DNA from: Crocinitomicaceae bacterium
Lineage (GTDB): Bacteria; Bacteroidota; Bacteroidia; Flavobacteriales_D; Parvicellaceae
Assembly (NCBI GenBank): GCA_018663635.1
Contig: JABJPZ010000265.1
Span: 1-33,805 of the forward strand
Direction of reading: 5' to 3'
Length of the DNA stretch: 33,805 bases
In this document: positions 20,958 to 29,777 of the stretch, piece by piece
Layout of the letters: every line of letters begins with the position of its first letter
Position numbering within the stretch: position 1 is the first letter of the stretch
The notes under the pieces: model-generated
What the model saw: only the letters and a program-made list of their open reading frames with translations
What the model was told of the DNA's origin: nothing
The model's database searches: none
Translations under genes and position numbers: made by a program

Positions 20958-22148
20958 GTGATGAAAATGAAAACAGCATATATAGTAGGTGGATACAGAA
21001 CAGCAGTAGGTAAAGCACCTCGTGGGAAGTTTAAATTTACTCGACCGGATGATTTAGCAGCTGACGTAGTTAGAAAATTAATGTCAGATTTCCCACAACT
21101 AGATCCATTAAGAATCAATGATGTAATTGTAGGAAATGCGACTCCTGAGGCGGAACAAGGTTTGAATATTGGCCGAATGATTTCATTAATGGGATTGGAT
21201 ACCGATAAGGTTCCGGGAATGACTGTGAACCGATACTGTTCATCCGGATTACAGACCATTGCTCTTGCATCTTACCAAATCATGGCAGGAGCTGCGGATT
21301 GTATCATTGCGGGTGGTGTAGAAACAATGTCTCCAATTCCGTTTGGAGGATGGAGAGTTGTGCCCAATGCACGGGTAGGCAAAAATCAACCGGATTGGTA
21401 TTGGGGAATGGGGCTAACTGCAGAAGCAGTGGCAAATCAGTTCAATGTGTCCAGAGAAGATCAAGACAAGTTTGCGATGGGTTCACACCAAAAAGCACTT
21501 GATGCTATTGCTAATGGCCGATTTAAAGAAGACATTGTGCCAATAACAGTTAATGAAGTGTATTTAGATGAAAATGAAAAGAGGCAAGAACGAAATTACG
21601 TTGTCGATACGGATGAGGGACCACGTGCTGGATCCACTTTGGAAGCGCTTGCCAGATTAAGACCGGTTTTTGCTCAGGGAGGATCAGTTACAGCAGGTAA
21701 TTCCTCTCAAACATCTGATGGAGCTGCATTCGTAATGGTGATGTCTGAAGATATGGTGAAAGAACTGGGTGTACAACCTATCGCAAGAATGGTAGACTTT
21801 ACGGTTGTTGGCCTTGAACCTAAAATAATGGGAATGGGACCACTACATGCCATTCCGGCATCGTTGAAAAATGCAGGAATGAAGCTGAATCAATTAGAAC
21901 AAATAGAATTAAATGAGGCTTTTGCATCGCAAGCCGTTGCATGTGTTAGAGAGCTTGGTGTTGATTCGGAACTTGTTAACGTCAACGGTGGAGCGATTGC
22001 ATTAGGACACCCATTGGGGTGTACTGGAGCAAAACTAACGGTGCAATTGTTTAATGAAATGAGAAGAAGAAAACAACAATATGGTGCAGTGTCGATGTGT
22101 GTTGGAACAGGTCAGGGTGCATGCGGTATTTTTGAACTTTTGAATTAA
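20958..22148 (+). CDS. Acetyl-CoA C-acyltransferase (thiolase)
   Basis: NRYCSSGLQTIALASYQIMAGAADCIIAGGVETMS; NVNGGAIALGHPLGCTGAKL; CVGTGQGACGIFE. Confidence 0.96.
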   Translation: MMKMKTAYIVGGYRTAVGKAPRGKFKFTRPDDLAADVVRKLMSDFPQLDPLRINDVIVGNATPEAEQGLNIGRMISLMGLDTDKVPGMTVNRYCSSGLQTIALASYQIMAGAADCIIAGGVETMSPIPFGGWRVVPNARVGKNQPDWYWGMGLTAEAVANQFNVSREDQDKFAMGSHQKALDAIANGRFKEDIVPITVNEVYLDENEKRQERNYVVDTDEGPRAGSTLEALARLRPVFAQGGSVTAGNSSQTSDGAAFVMVMSEDMVKELGVQPIARMVDFTVVGLEPKIMGMGPLHAIPASLKNAGMKLNQLEQIELNEAFASQAVACVRELGVDSELVNVNGGAIALGHPLGCTGAKLTVQLFNEMRRRKQQYGAVSMCVGTGQGACGIFELLN

Positions 22149-22167
22149 GATTATATAAAGGATTACA

Positions 22168-23964
22168 ATGGAAACAGCAGATAAGAAAACAGAAGCAATT
22201 AAAGGAGGAGAATTCCTGATTAGAGATACGAAGGCACAAGAAATATTCATTCCAGAAGAATGGACCGAAGAGCAGCAGATGATTGCTCAAATGTGCCGTG
22301 ATTTTCTAGCAACAGAAGTACATCCGAATTTGGATCGAATTGATGCTATGGAAGAGGGATTAATGGTTTCGCTGATGGAAAAGGCCGGAGCACTAGGGAT
22401 GCTTGGTCTTTCCGTACCCGAAGACCTAGGTGGTATGGGTGTCGATTTTAAAACTTCGATGCTCGCAACTGAAGCACTGGGTACTGGATTTTCGTTTTCA
22501 GTTGCTTACGGGGCGCATACAGGAATTGGGACTTTACCATTACTATATTATGGGACACAAGAGCAGAAGGCCAAGTACATTCCAAAATTGGCTTCTGGAG
22601 AATGGAAGGCATCGTATTGCCTTACTGAGCCTAGCTCGGGTTCGGATGCAAATTCGGGAAAAACGAAAGCTGTTTTAAGCGAAGACGGAAAACATTACAG
22701 TATTACAGGACAAAAGATGTGGATTACCAATGGTGGATTTGCGAACCTGCATACAGTTTTTGCTAAAATCGAAGATGATAAGAACTTAACTGCGTTCTTA
22801 ATTGAGGCGGATTCAGAAGGAATTACCCTGAATGCAGAAGAGAAAAAAATGGGCATTAAAGGATCTTCGACACGACAGGTATTTTACAATAATGTAAAAA
22901 TACCTGTGGAGAATTTGCTTGGAGAAAGAGAAGGAGGATTTAAGATCGCTGTAAATATTTTAAATATTGGAAGAATAAAATTAGCTGGAGGTGTTATGGG
23001 TGGCGCAAAAGGTGCCTTCGTCGATTCTATCAATTATGCGAATGAACGTGAACAATTTGGAAGATCGATTTCAAAATATGGAGCAATCAGACATAAATTA
23101 GCAGAACAAATTATCAAAATATTTACTGTTGAATCAGCTACATATAGGGCTTCTCAGAATATTGATGACGCAATCAATTCCCTAATAGAAAGTGGGATGG
23201 ATAAGGGGAAAGCCACTTTAAAAGGAATAGAACAGTTTGCACCTGAATGTGCTATTCTTAAAGTTGTTGGCTCGGAATGCTTGGATTATGTGGTAGACGA
23301 AGGTGTTCAAATTCATGGTGGAATGGGGTTTTCGGCTGAAACTCAGATTGAACGATCTTACAGAGATGCTCGAATAAATAGAATATTTGAAGGTACAAAC
23401 GAAATCAATAGAATGCTTACAGTTGGTATGATTATGAAAAAAGCCATGAAGGGTGAGCTAGATCTTATGGGGCCAGCGATGGCGGTAGCCAATGAATTGA
23501 TGGGAATTCCAGATTTTACCGAAGGAAGCGATGCGCTCTTTGATGCTGAAAAAGTATATGTAAAGAATTTCAAAAAGGCCGTATTGATGATAGCGGGTGC
23601 TTCTGCTAAGAAATATGCAGATAAGATGGCCAAGGAGCAAGAAGTAATGATGAATATTGCGGATATGGTAAATGAGGTTTATTTAGCCGAATCTACCTTA
23701 TTACGTGTTGAAAAAATGGTAAGTATTCGAGGTGAAGAATCATGTCAAGAACAAATTGATATCATGAGGGTGTTTATTTACGATGCTGCAGATGCAATTA
23801 ATAAATCAGGGAAAGATGCATTGAACGCTTTTGCAGAAGGTGATGAAATGCGAATGATGTTAATGGGTTTAAAACGATTTACGAAGCATGCTCCTTTTAA
23901 TGCAAAGGAAGCTAGACAACGTATCGCATTGAAAGCAATTGATGCGAATGATTATTGCTACTAA
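22168..23964 (+). CDS. Acyl-CoA dehydrogenase family protein with C-terminal extension
   Basis: ASYCLTEPSSGSDANSGKTKA, GQKMWITNGGFA, VQIHGGMGFSAETQIERSYRDARINRIFEGTNEINRM. Confidence 0.96.
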   Translation: METADKKTEAIKGGEFLIRDTKAQEIFIPEEWTEEQQMIAQMCRDFLATEVHPNLDRIDAMEEGLMVSLMEKAGALGMLGLSVPEDLGGMGVDFKTSMLATEALGTGFSFSVAYGAHTGIGTLPLLYYGTQEQKAKYIPKLASGEWKASYCLTEPSSGSDANSGKTKAVLSEDGKHYSITGQKMWITNGGFANLHTVFAKIEDDKNLTAFLIEADSEGITLNAEEKKMGIKGSSTRQVFYNNVKIPVENLLGEREGGFKIAVNILNIGRIKLAGGVMGGAKGAFVDSINYANEREQFGRSISKYGAIRHKLAEQIIKIFTVESATYRASQNIDDAINSLIESGMDKGKATLKGIEQFAPECAILKVVGSECLDYVVDEGVQIHGGMGFSAETQIERSYRDARINRIFEGTNEINRMLTVGMIMKKAMKGELDLMGPAMAVANELMGIPDFTEGSDALFDAEKVYVKNFKKAVLMIAGASAKKYADKMAKEQEVMMNIADMVNEVYLAESTLLRVEKMVSIRGEESCQEQIDIMRVFIYDAADAINKSGKDALNAFAEGDEMRMMLMGLKRFTKHAPFNAKEARQRIALKAIDANDYCY

Positions 23965-24038
23965 AATTGATTGATATTTTTTGCAATTGAATGTATAACA
24001 GAGAATAAAAAGAACTTCTAAAGCTGATTTAGTAATTA

Positions 24039-24461
24039 ATGGATTTAAGAGAAAAACTGATAAGTCAGATCAGTGAGGGTATAGATAAAAAGCAGAGCAA
24101 TGATAACTCTAATAAGAGTATTTTAGCAAGAGGCTGTGACCCAAGAATGGCTCAACGTGCGATTGAATTAATACCTCCTTTGATAGGTAACCCCGAAATG
24201 GTTGCGGTTACAAATGACGATGATTTTATTAAAGAATTACAGAGGAAAAAGTGGTCAATTATTCAATTTGCACCAGGAGCATGTAGATACGATGCATCAA
24301 AATTACCGATTCCAGGCAGTCGCATGATCACAAATGGATGGGGGTTAGAAAAGTACCGGGAACTTGTGCGCAAATATCAAGGAGAGGAAATAAAAATTAT
24401 TGAAACAACGGATGAACGTCAAATCGTTAATCTGCTTCGCAAAGCATTGGATGCTATTTGA
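24039..24461 (+). CDS. Uncharacterised 140-aa protein trailing the beta-oxidation operon
   Basis: ATG-initiated, same strand, 74 bp after the acyl-CoA dehydrogenase; motif-like core SIIQFAPGACRYDASKLPIPG...GWGLEKYRELVRKYQGEEIKII. No family named with confidence. Confidence 0.75.
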   Translation: MDLREKLISQISEGIDKKQSNDNSNKSILARGCDPRMAQRAIELIPPLIGNPEMVAVTNDDDFIKELQRKKWSIIQFAPGACRYDASKLPIPGSRMITNGWGLEKYRELVRKYQGEEIKIIETTDERQIVNLLRKALDAI

Positions 24462-24532
24462 TCGATCAAAAACTACGAAAAGCGCTTAATTCAATTAAAT
24501 GTAGTTGAGCAAAACGTTAAAATCATCCTGAA

Positions 24533-25168
24533 CTAATGGCTCTTTTTAAGGAGCTTTGGAAATAAACGTTGAAATTTTTGTAGCCTAGGTATAGATACAG
24601 ATTTAACGTAAGTCTCATTCGGATGTAATTTTTCGTAATTCTGATGGTACTCTTCTGCTTTCCAAAATTTTTCAAATGCCATTACTTCCGTAATAACAGG
24701 ATTGTCGTATTTTTTAGAATCGTCTAGCATTGCTTTGTAGTTCTCAGCAAATTGTTTTTCAATATTATTTTGGTAAAAAATAATGGAACGATAATGTGAA
24801 CCGAAATCAGGTTTTTGACCAATAGTTGTAGGGTTTTGTGAACCGTAATACACTTTTAACAGGGTTGGAAAATCTACGACATTGGAATCGTAAAGGACCA
24901 TAACTGTTTCAGCATGAGAACCTAAATTTTGATAAGTTGGATTCTTTTCGGTTCCACCGGAATACCCTGAGACAGCTTCTGTAACGCCCTCAACACGCTC
25001 GAAAATGGCTTCGACACACCAAAAGCAACCACTCGAAAAATATGCATAACTCGACGGTCTTAATTCGCTACTATTTTTGGTAGTACTTTCTTGATCCTTT
25101 TTGCTTTGGCAACTGCCAATAAACACGGATATTGAGAGCAATGAGATGGTAAATACGGTCTTAATCAT
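24533..25168 (-). CDS. msrA: Peptide-methionine (S)-S-oxide reductase MsrA, predicted lipoprotein
   Basis: Catalytic SGCFWCVEAIFERVEGV; YSGG; DFGSHYRSIIFY; N-terminus MIKTVFTISLLSISVFIGSC is lipobox-like. Confidence 0.94.
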   Translation of the reverse strand: MIKTVFTISLLSISVFIGSCQSKKDQESTTKNSSELRPSSYAYFSSGCFWCVEAIFERVEGVTEAVSGYSGGTEKNPTYQNLGSHAETVMVLYDSNVVDFPTLLKVYYGSQNPTTIGQKPDFGSHYRSIIFYQNNIEKQFAENYKAMLDDSKKYDNPVITEVMAFEKFWKAEEYHQNYEKLHPNETYVKSVSIPRLQKFQRLFPKLLKKSH

Positions 25169-25232
25169 GGCCTAGGTTTACATCTACAACGCTTGATACC
25201 GACTTATGTTTTAGAGACAGCCAAAATTGTGA

Positions 25233-27278
25233 TTATTTAACTATCAGCTTTTTCGTGATTATTGTGCCACTTTCGCTGGTGCAAGAAATTAAATACAAAC
25301 CGGCGCTCATGTCTGTTAAATCTATCATCCAGCGATTATTTAGTAGCTGTTCCTCTTTGATAATTTTGCCAGTCATGTCTTTCATACTGCAAGACGTTTC
25401 AAGAAAATTGTCATCGGTAATGAGGACCTCAACAAAGTCTGTTGCCGGATTAGGGAAAAGATTTAGAAATCGATTGTTAGTAGATTCATCAATTCCAACA
25501 AATGACGTGGGCGTAACTTCTGCTACATCTAAAATTGATCTGGATCCTATTTCTGTGCTATAATAAGCAACAAAGCCAATTACTTTAATTTTGTTTTCAT
25601 TTATAGAAGTTGGTACGTTTATCGTAAAAGATTCGCTTACACTTGTACCTGGCATAACAGGAGAAGAAATTACCCCGGAGTTTCCAAATGCACCACCGGG
25701 AACAGCACGCAATACATGATTGTGCACATAGCCAATTATGGGTGTCGGATCATTATAATTCGGGTGTCCAGAGCCACCAACACCACCACTGGAATGACCA
25801 GAGCTGTAATAATTTACCTGGTCATACCCCGAACCTGTTCCAGTTACCGAATCTTCAACTAGCATGGCAACAAATCGTAAATCACCGCTAGCAAAATCCA
25901 CAAAATCAGCTGATACAGTTATATTTAATTCTCGGTTGGTTATGTTGTAAGTTGAAGTCAACGATACATCAACAGGTGTATAAGAACCTATTTGGTCGGT
26001 TACTTCTGCTTCCCACAGGCTTCTGGTGAAAGGCTCTTTTGCTTGCCCGCTAACCAGCGTTCTGTTAATCATTCCACTGGGATACGAAGTAACATTAAAA
26101 CCAGTTTGTATCCCATCAGAAAATGTCATGCCATCACCATTATGAATGGACACACCAACAACGTTTCCTGGATAGTTTGCAATTAAGTTATCTAGCTTTA
26201 ATGCTCCGTCAGGACAATAACCGCACCAGGAGCCTGTGAACTCTTCCAGCAGAATAGTTCGGGTACCCGAAATGCCATTATTGGCAAAAAGGTCTTCACA
26301 AAAAGTATCATTACAATTCCTTTCGTCTGCATTACCGTTTAAATTGTCCGCCCATATACAAAGTGTATGTGTCGCGCCACCTGCAGCAACGTTCCATGGA
26401 ATCGAGTGACTGAAATTATAATTGCCACCATTTGCCGCAACTGAAGTGGAAACAGGCATTGTTTGTGCTGGTCCCGCATCAACAGTGTAGTGTAAGTCAA
26501 AAGAAGTAATATCTAGAGATCCAGTATTTATCAGACTTCCAGTAACGTTGTTTGAGCCAACGGAAACAAAATCGTTAAAACCTGAGCTGGACACACTCAA
26601 GTCGTACTGAATTTGATCCCAATAAAAAGAATATACTTCATCATCAGAAGGATCGCTTCCCAACGCTGAAAAAGGTAGTGAAGGACTACCTGTAATTTGC
26701 GTGCCATTCGCACCCGTTGCATCTTCGCAGCCCACAGTGCCCGATACGCCAGTTGCTGTTGCGTAGTTGTGAACAATATCAAAATCGCCACATTCGTACA
26801 ATCGAATTGCCGCGTACAGATAAGAAGTTTGACCAAACGGAGTAACCGAATACCACTGGATTACGTGTACTCGTTTCGGTGCTGTACCGTAAGTAAAAGA
26901 CCTTACTTCATCATCTGTTCCTGTGAGTGTTAGTTCCATATCGTCCCAAAAAGCATAAATAGCATTATTCGGTCCGTTAGTGTCTGGGATTGAAACATTG
27001 GCCGGATCACTAACTGTTGATCCTGTATCAAACGTAATGTAGCCGTTGTCACTCGCTAAATATTGTGAAACCGGTACACCGTAAAAATTAAAAGTAAAGG
27101 GTATGGTTTGCGGTGCACTTAATGTATCTGCAGATGTATTTTCTAATAAAGTAATCGCCGACCCATCTGCGAATTGATACGGAGAACTTGTTCCTATGGT
27201 TTGTGTGCTGTTGTAGTTTTGACTAATACTAATGGAACTCAACAAAATAAATAGGAATAGAAGCTGTACTGTTTTCAT
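25233..27278 (-). CDS. Omp28/thioredoxin-like secreted protein with T9SS type A sorting domain
   Basis: Signal peptide; ILLEEFTGSWCGYCPDGALKLDNLIANYPGNVVGVSIHNGD (CxxC); C-terminal LFPNPATDFVEV...DMSAGLYLISCTSESGTIITKKLIVK. Confidence 0.92.
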   Translation of the reverse strand: MKTVQLLFLFILLSSISISQNYNSTQTIGTSSPYQFADGSAITLLENTSADTLSAPQTIPFTFNFYGVPVSQYLASDNGYITFDTGSTVSDPANVSIPDTNGPNNAIYAFWDDMELTLTGTDDEVRSFTYGTAPKRVHVIQWYSVTPFGQTSYLYAAIRLYECGDFDIVHNYATATGVSGTVGCEDATGANGTQITGSPSLPFSALGSDPSDDEVYSFYWDQIQYDLSVSSSGFNDFVSVGSNNVTGSLINTGSLDITSFDLHYTVDAGPAQTMPVSTSVAANGGNYNFSHSIPWNVAAGGATHTLCIWADNLNGNADERNCNDTFCEDLFANNGISGTRTILLEEFTGSWCGYCPDGALKLDNLIANYPGNVVGVSIHNGDGMTFSDGIQTGFNVTSYPSGMINRTLVSGQAKEPFTRSLWEAEVTDQIGSYTPVDVSLTSTYNITNRELNITVSADFVDFASGDLRFVAMLVEDSVTGTGSGYDQVNYYSSGHSSGGVGGSGHPNYNDPTPIIGYVHNHVLRAVPGGAFGNSGVISSPVMPGTSVSESFTINVPTSINENKIKVIGFVAYYSTEIGSRSILDVAEVTPTSFVGIDESTNNRFLNLFPNPATDFVEVLITDDNFLETSCSMKDMTGKIIKEEQLLNNRWMIDLTDMSAGLYLISCTSESGTIITKKLIVK

Positions 27279-27321
27279 ATTGTGTTTTGCTTTTGTCTAA
27301 GTTATTAAAAAAGGGTTTATT

Positions 27322-28674
27322 CTAGACCAACTTTACACCCGTATAATTATGTGGAGAAAATAAGCGGAGCTCTGATTTTATCTCTTCACTTATGTCAAGC
27401 TGATTAATAAAATTAGCAATACTGTTTTCTGTTATTTTCTCATTGGTACGAGTGAGCTCTTTCAATGCTTCATATGGGTTTGGGTAGCCTTCACGCCTCA
27501 AAACAGTTTGAATGGCTTCCGCAACTACTGCCCAGTTATCTTCTAAATCGATCTTTAATTGACCTTCATTCAGCACGAGTTTATTCAGTCCTTTTATGGT
27601 TGAAATGAATGCGAGAATACTGTGGCCAATAGGAACACCTATATTTCTTAAAACTGTAGAATCGGTCAAATCTCTTTGCAACCTGGAAATTGGCAATTTT
27701 GCTGATAAGTGTTCAAATAATGCATTGGCGATACCGAGGTTTCCTTCAGAATTCTCAAAATCAATGGGGTTTACTTTGTGAGGCATGGCAGAGGATCCAA
27801 TTTCCCCGGCTTTTATTTTTTGTTTGAAGTAATCCATAGAGACATAGCTCCAAATATCCCTGTCAAGATCAATAAGTATGGTGTTGATGCGTTTCATACA
27901 ATCGCAAAGCGCAGCTATATTGTCATAATGTTCTATTTGCGTTGTCGTTTGTGTCCTGGTCAGACCTAAAGGACCTGCAATAAATTTGTTTGCGAAGGCA
28001 ACCCAATCAAATTCCGGATAGGCGGCATGGTGCGCATTGAAATTTCCGGTAGCACCGCCAAATTTAGCAGAGAAATGAATTTGACCCAGTTGATCGAGTT
28101 GTTTGTTTAATCGTTCGACGAAGACAAAGATTTCTTTACCCAACTTAGTTGGAGATGCTGGTTGTCCATGCGTTCGGGCAAGCATTGAAACATCTTGCCA
28201 TTCAACGGCTAATTGAGTTAATAATTCAATTAAGCTTTCCAGCTGCGGCGAAAATACCTGAGCAATTGCCTCTTTAATAGAAAGTGGTACGGCTGTATTG
28301 TTAATGTCTTGAGAGGTGAGCCCAAAATGGATAAATTCCTTGTTGCCTTTAAAATTCATTGTATCCAGCTCTTCCTTAATAAAGTACTCTACGGCTTTCA
28401 CATCGTGATTGGTTGTTTTCTCAATTTCTTTTATCCTAGATGCATCCGCTAATGAGAAATCTAAATAGATTTTTCTTAAGCGGTCGTACTCAGTGTCGTT
28501 AACATTTTTTAATTGTGGCAGCGGTAATTCGCAAAGCGCAATGAAATATTCAATTTCTACCTGCACCCTGTATCTAATCAATGCAAATTCAGAGAAATAA
28601 GGAGCTACTAATTTTCCTACTCTTCTATATCTACCATCTATTGGAGATATTGCTGTTAAATCGTTTAAATCCAT
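27322..28674 (-). CDS. purB: Adenylosuccinate lyase
   Basis: LTAISPIDGRYRR; GSSAMPHKVNPIDFENSEGNLG signature. Track start 28695 overlaps the candidate -7 box; ATG at 28674 (MDLNDLTAISPIDGRY) preferred. Confidence 0.96.
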   Translation of the reverse strand: MDLNDLTAISPIDGRYRRVGKLVAPYFSEFALIRYRVQVEIEYFIALCELPLPQLKNVNDTEYDRLRKIYLDFSLADASRIKEIEKTTNHDVKAVEYFIKEELDTMNFKGNKEFIHFGLTSQDINNTAVPLSIKEAIAQVFSPQLESLIELLTQLAVEWQDVSMLARTHGQPASPTKLGKEIFVFVERLNKQLDQLGQIHFSAKFGGATGNFNAHHAAYPEFDWVAFANKFIAGPLGLTRTQTTTQIEHYDNIAALCDCMKRINTILIDLDRDIWSYVSMDYFKQKIKAGEIGSSAMPHKVNPIDFENSEGNLGIANALFEHLSAKLPISRLQRDLTDSTVLRNIGVPIGHSILAFISTIKGLNKLVLNEGQLKIDLEDNWAVVAEAIQTVLRREGYPNPYEALKELTRTNEKITENSIANFINQLDISEEIKSELRLFSPHNYTGVKLV

Positions 28675-28692
28675 CCATTTAAATTGTGGCCA

Positions 28693-28700
28693 CAAAGGTA
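28693..28700 (-). promoter_or_regulatory. Candidate -7 box TACCTTTG for purB
   Basis: Exact TAnnTTTG on the minus strand, 18 nt upstream of ATG 28674; overlaps palindrome TTGTGGCCACAA (28684-28695). Confidence 0.6.
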
Positions 28701-28780
28701 GGAAATGTAGGGAGTATTATGAAAAATTGTGCCAAGTCCTTCACGCTGATACTTCTATTTCTTTATTTTTACTTAAATAC

Positions 28781-29701
28781 ATGGGATTATTTAAAGATAT
28801 AAGTCTTGGTTTACGAAGCTACTCGGCTGCCATAAGATTTGTTGTTAATCATAAAATGTGGCCATACTTTGTCATTCCGATAATTGTGTTTGGTGGAATC
28901 ATATATCTGGGATTTCAGATGGAAGCTGGAGAGAAGGAGGCTAAAGCGGCTTTAGCAGACTCCAATTTTTTTTACATGATCTGGGGTTGGATTAAAATAG
29001 CTTTCTATTTTGTAATGAGTTATTTGTTTTTGCAATTAACTCGATATGTGATGTTAACGGCGTTGTCTCCACTATTGGCTATTGTCTCTGAAAAAGTAGA
29101 AAAGATTTTAACGGGGAACACGTATAAGTTTAATTTGAAGCAATTAGCTAAGGATGTTAAACGGGCATTGTTAATTGCAAGTCGAAACTTAATCATTGAA
29201 ATATCAATTGTAATCGGACTGTATATCGTAATCTATTTTTCTTTTTGGCTGCTGGGAATTAGGAACTTACATCTTCCTTATTCAGAAACATTTCGATTCA
29301 ACGATTTAATTTATTTTTTGGCTACGACTGCAGTGGCTTTTTATTTTTACGGTTTTTCTTTTCTTGATTACGTAATGGAACGGCGTAGATTAACCATTAA
29401 AGAATCGATTAAATTTGTAAGAAAACATAAAGGTGTTGCTATTGCCTTAGGATCCTTATTTGTTGGGCTTTTCCACAGCATTGAAATTGTGAAGGAGTTT
29501 GATGCGGGTATTGGACGAACAATTTTTATGTGGGTAACGGCTCTGCTTGCCGCATCAATACCCATTTTCACCGCTATAGCAGCAACCTTATCAATGCACG
29601 AGCTTCTAGATCTTAGCTCCAATGAATTTGCCGAAAAGAATACAGAGGTAATTAGTCAGGGCCGAACTAATACGGATGATGTGGAATCATTAAACGGATG
29701 A
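28781..29701 (+). CDS. EI24 / CysZ-like integral membrane protein
   Basis: MGLFKDISLGLRSYSAAIRFVVNHKMWPYFVIPIIVFGGIIYLG; multiple TM segments; ALSPLLAIVSEKVEKILTG. Confidence 0.8.
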   Translation: MGLFKDISLGLRSYSAAIRFVVNHKMWPYFVIPIIVFGGIIYLGFQMEAGEKEAKAALADSNFFYMIWGWIKIAFYFVMSYLFLQLTRYVMLTALSPLLAIVSEKVEKILTGNTYKFNLKQLAKDVKRALLIASRNLIIEISIVIGLYIVIYFSFWLLGIRNLHLPYSETFRFNDLIYFLATTAVAFYFYGFSFLDYVMERRRLTIKESIKFVRKHKGVAIALGSLFVGLFHSIEIVKEFDAGIGRTIFMWVTALLAASIPIFTAIAATLSMHELLDLSSNEFAEKNTEVISQGRTNTDDVESLNG

Positions 29702-29777
29702 GCTCTGTACTCATCGCTTTACAAAAAGGGGAAATAAGCATTAATTTTTTTACTTTAGAGCAAAACAAATTATTCGT

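Noticed and set aside
20624-21259. 211-aa minus-strand ORF
   Set aside because: Antisense to the HAD/ECH-thiolase genes, no recognisable domain, spans a junction between two strong coding genes.
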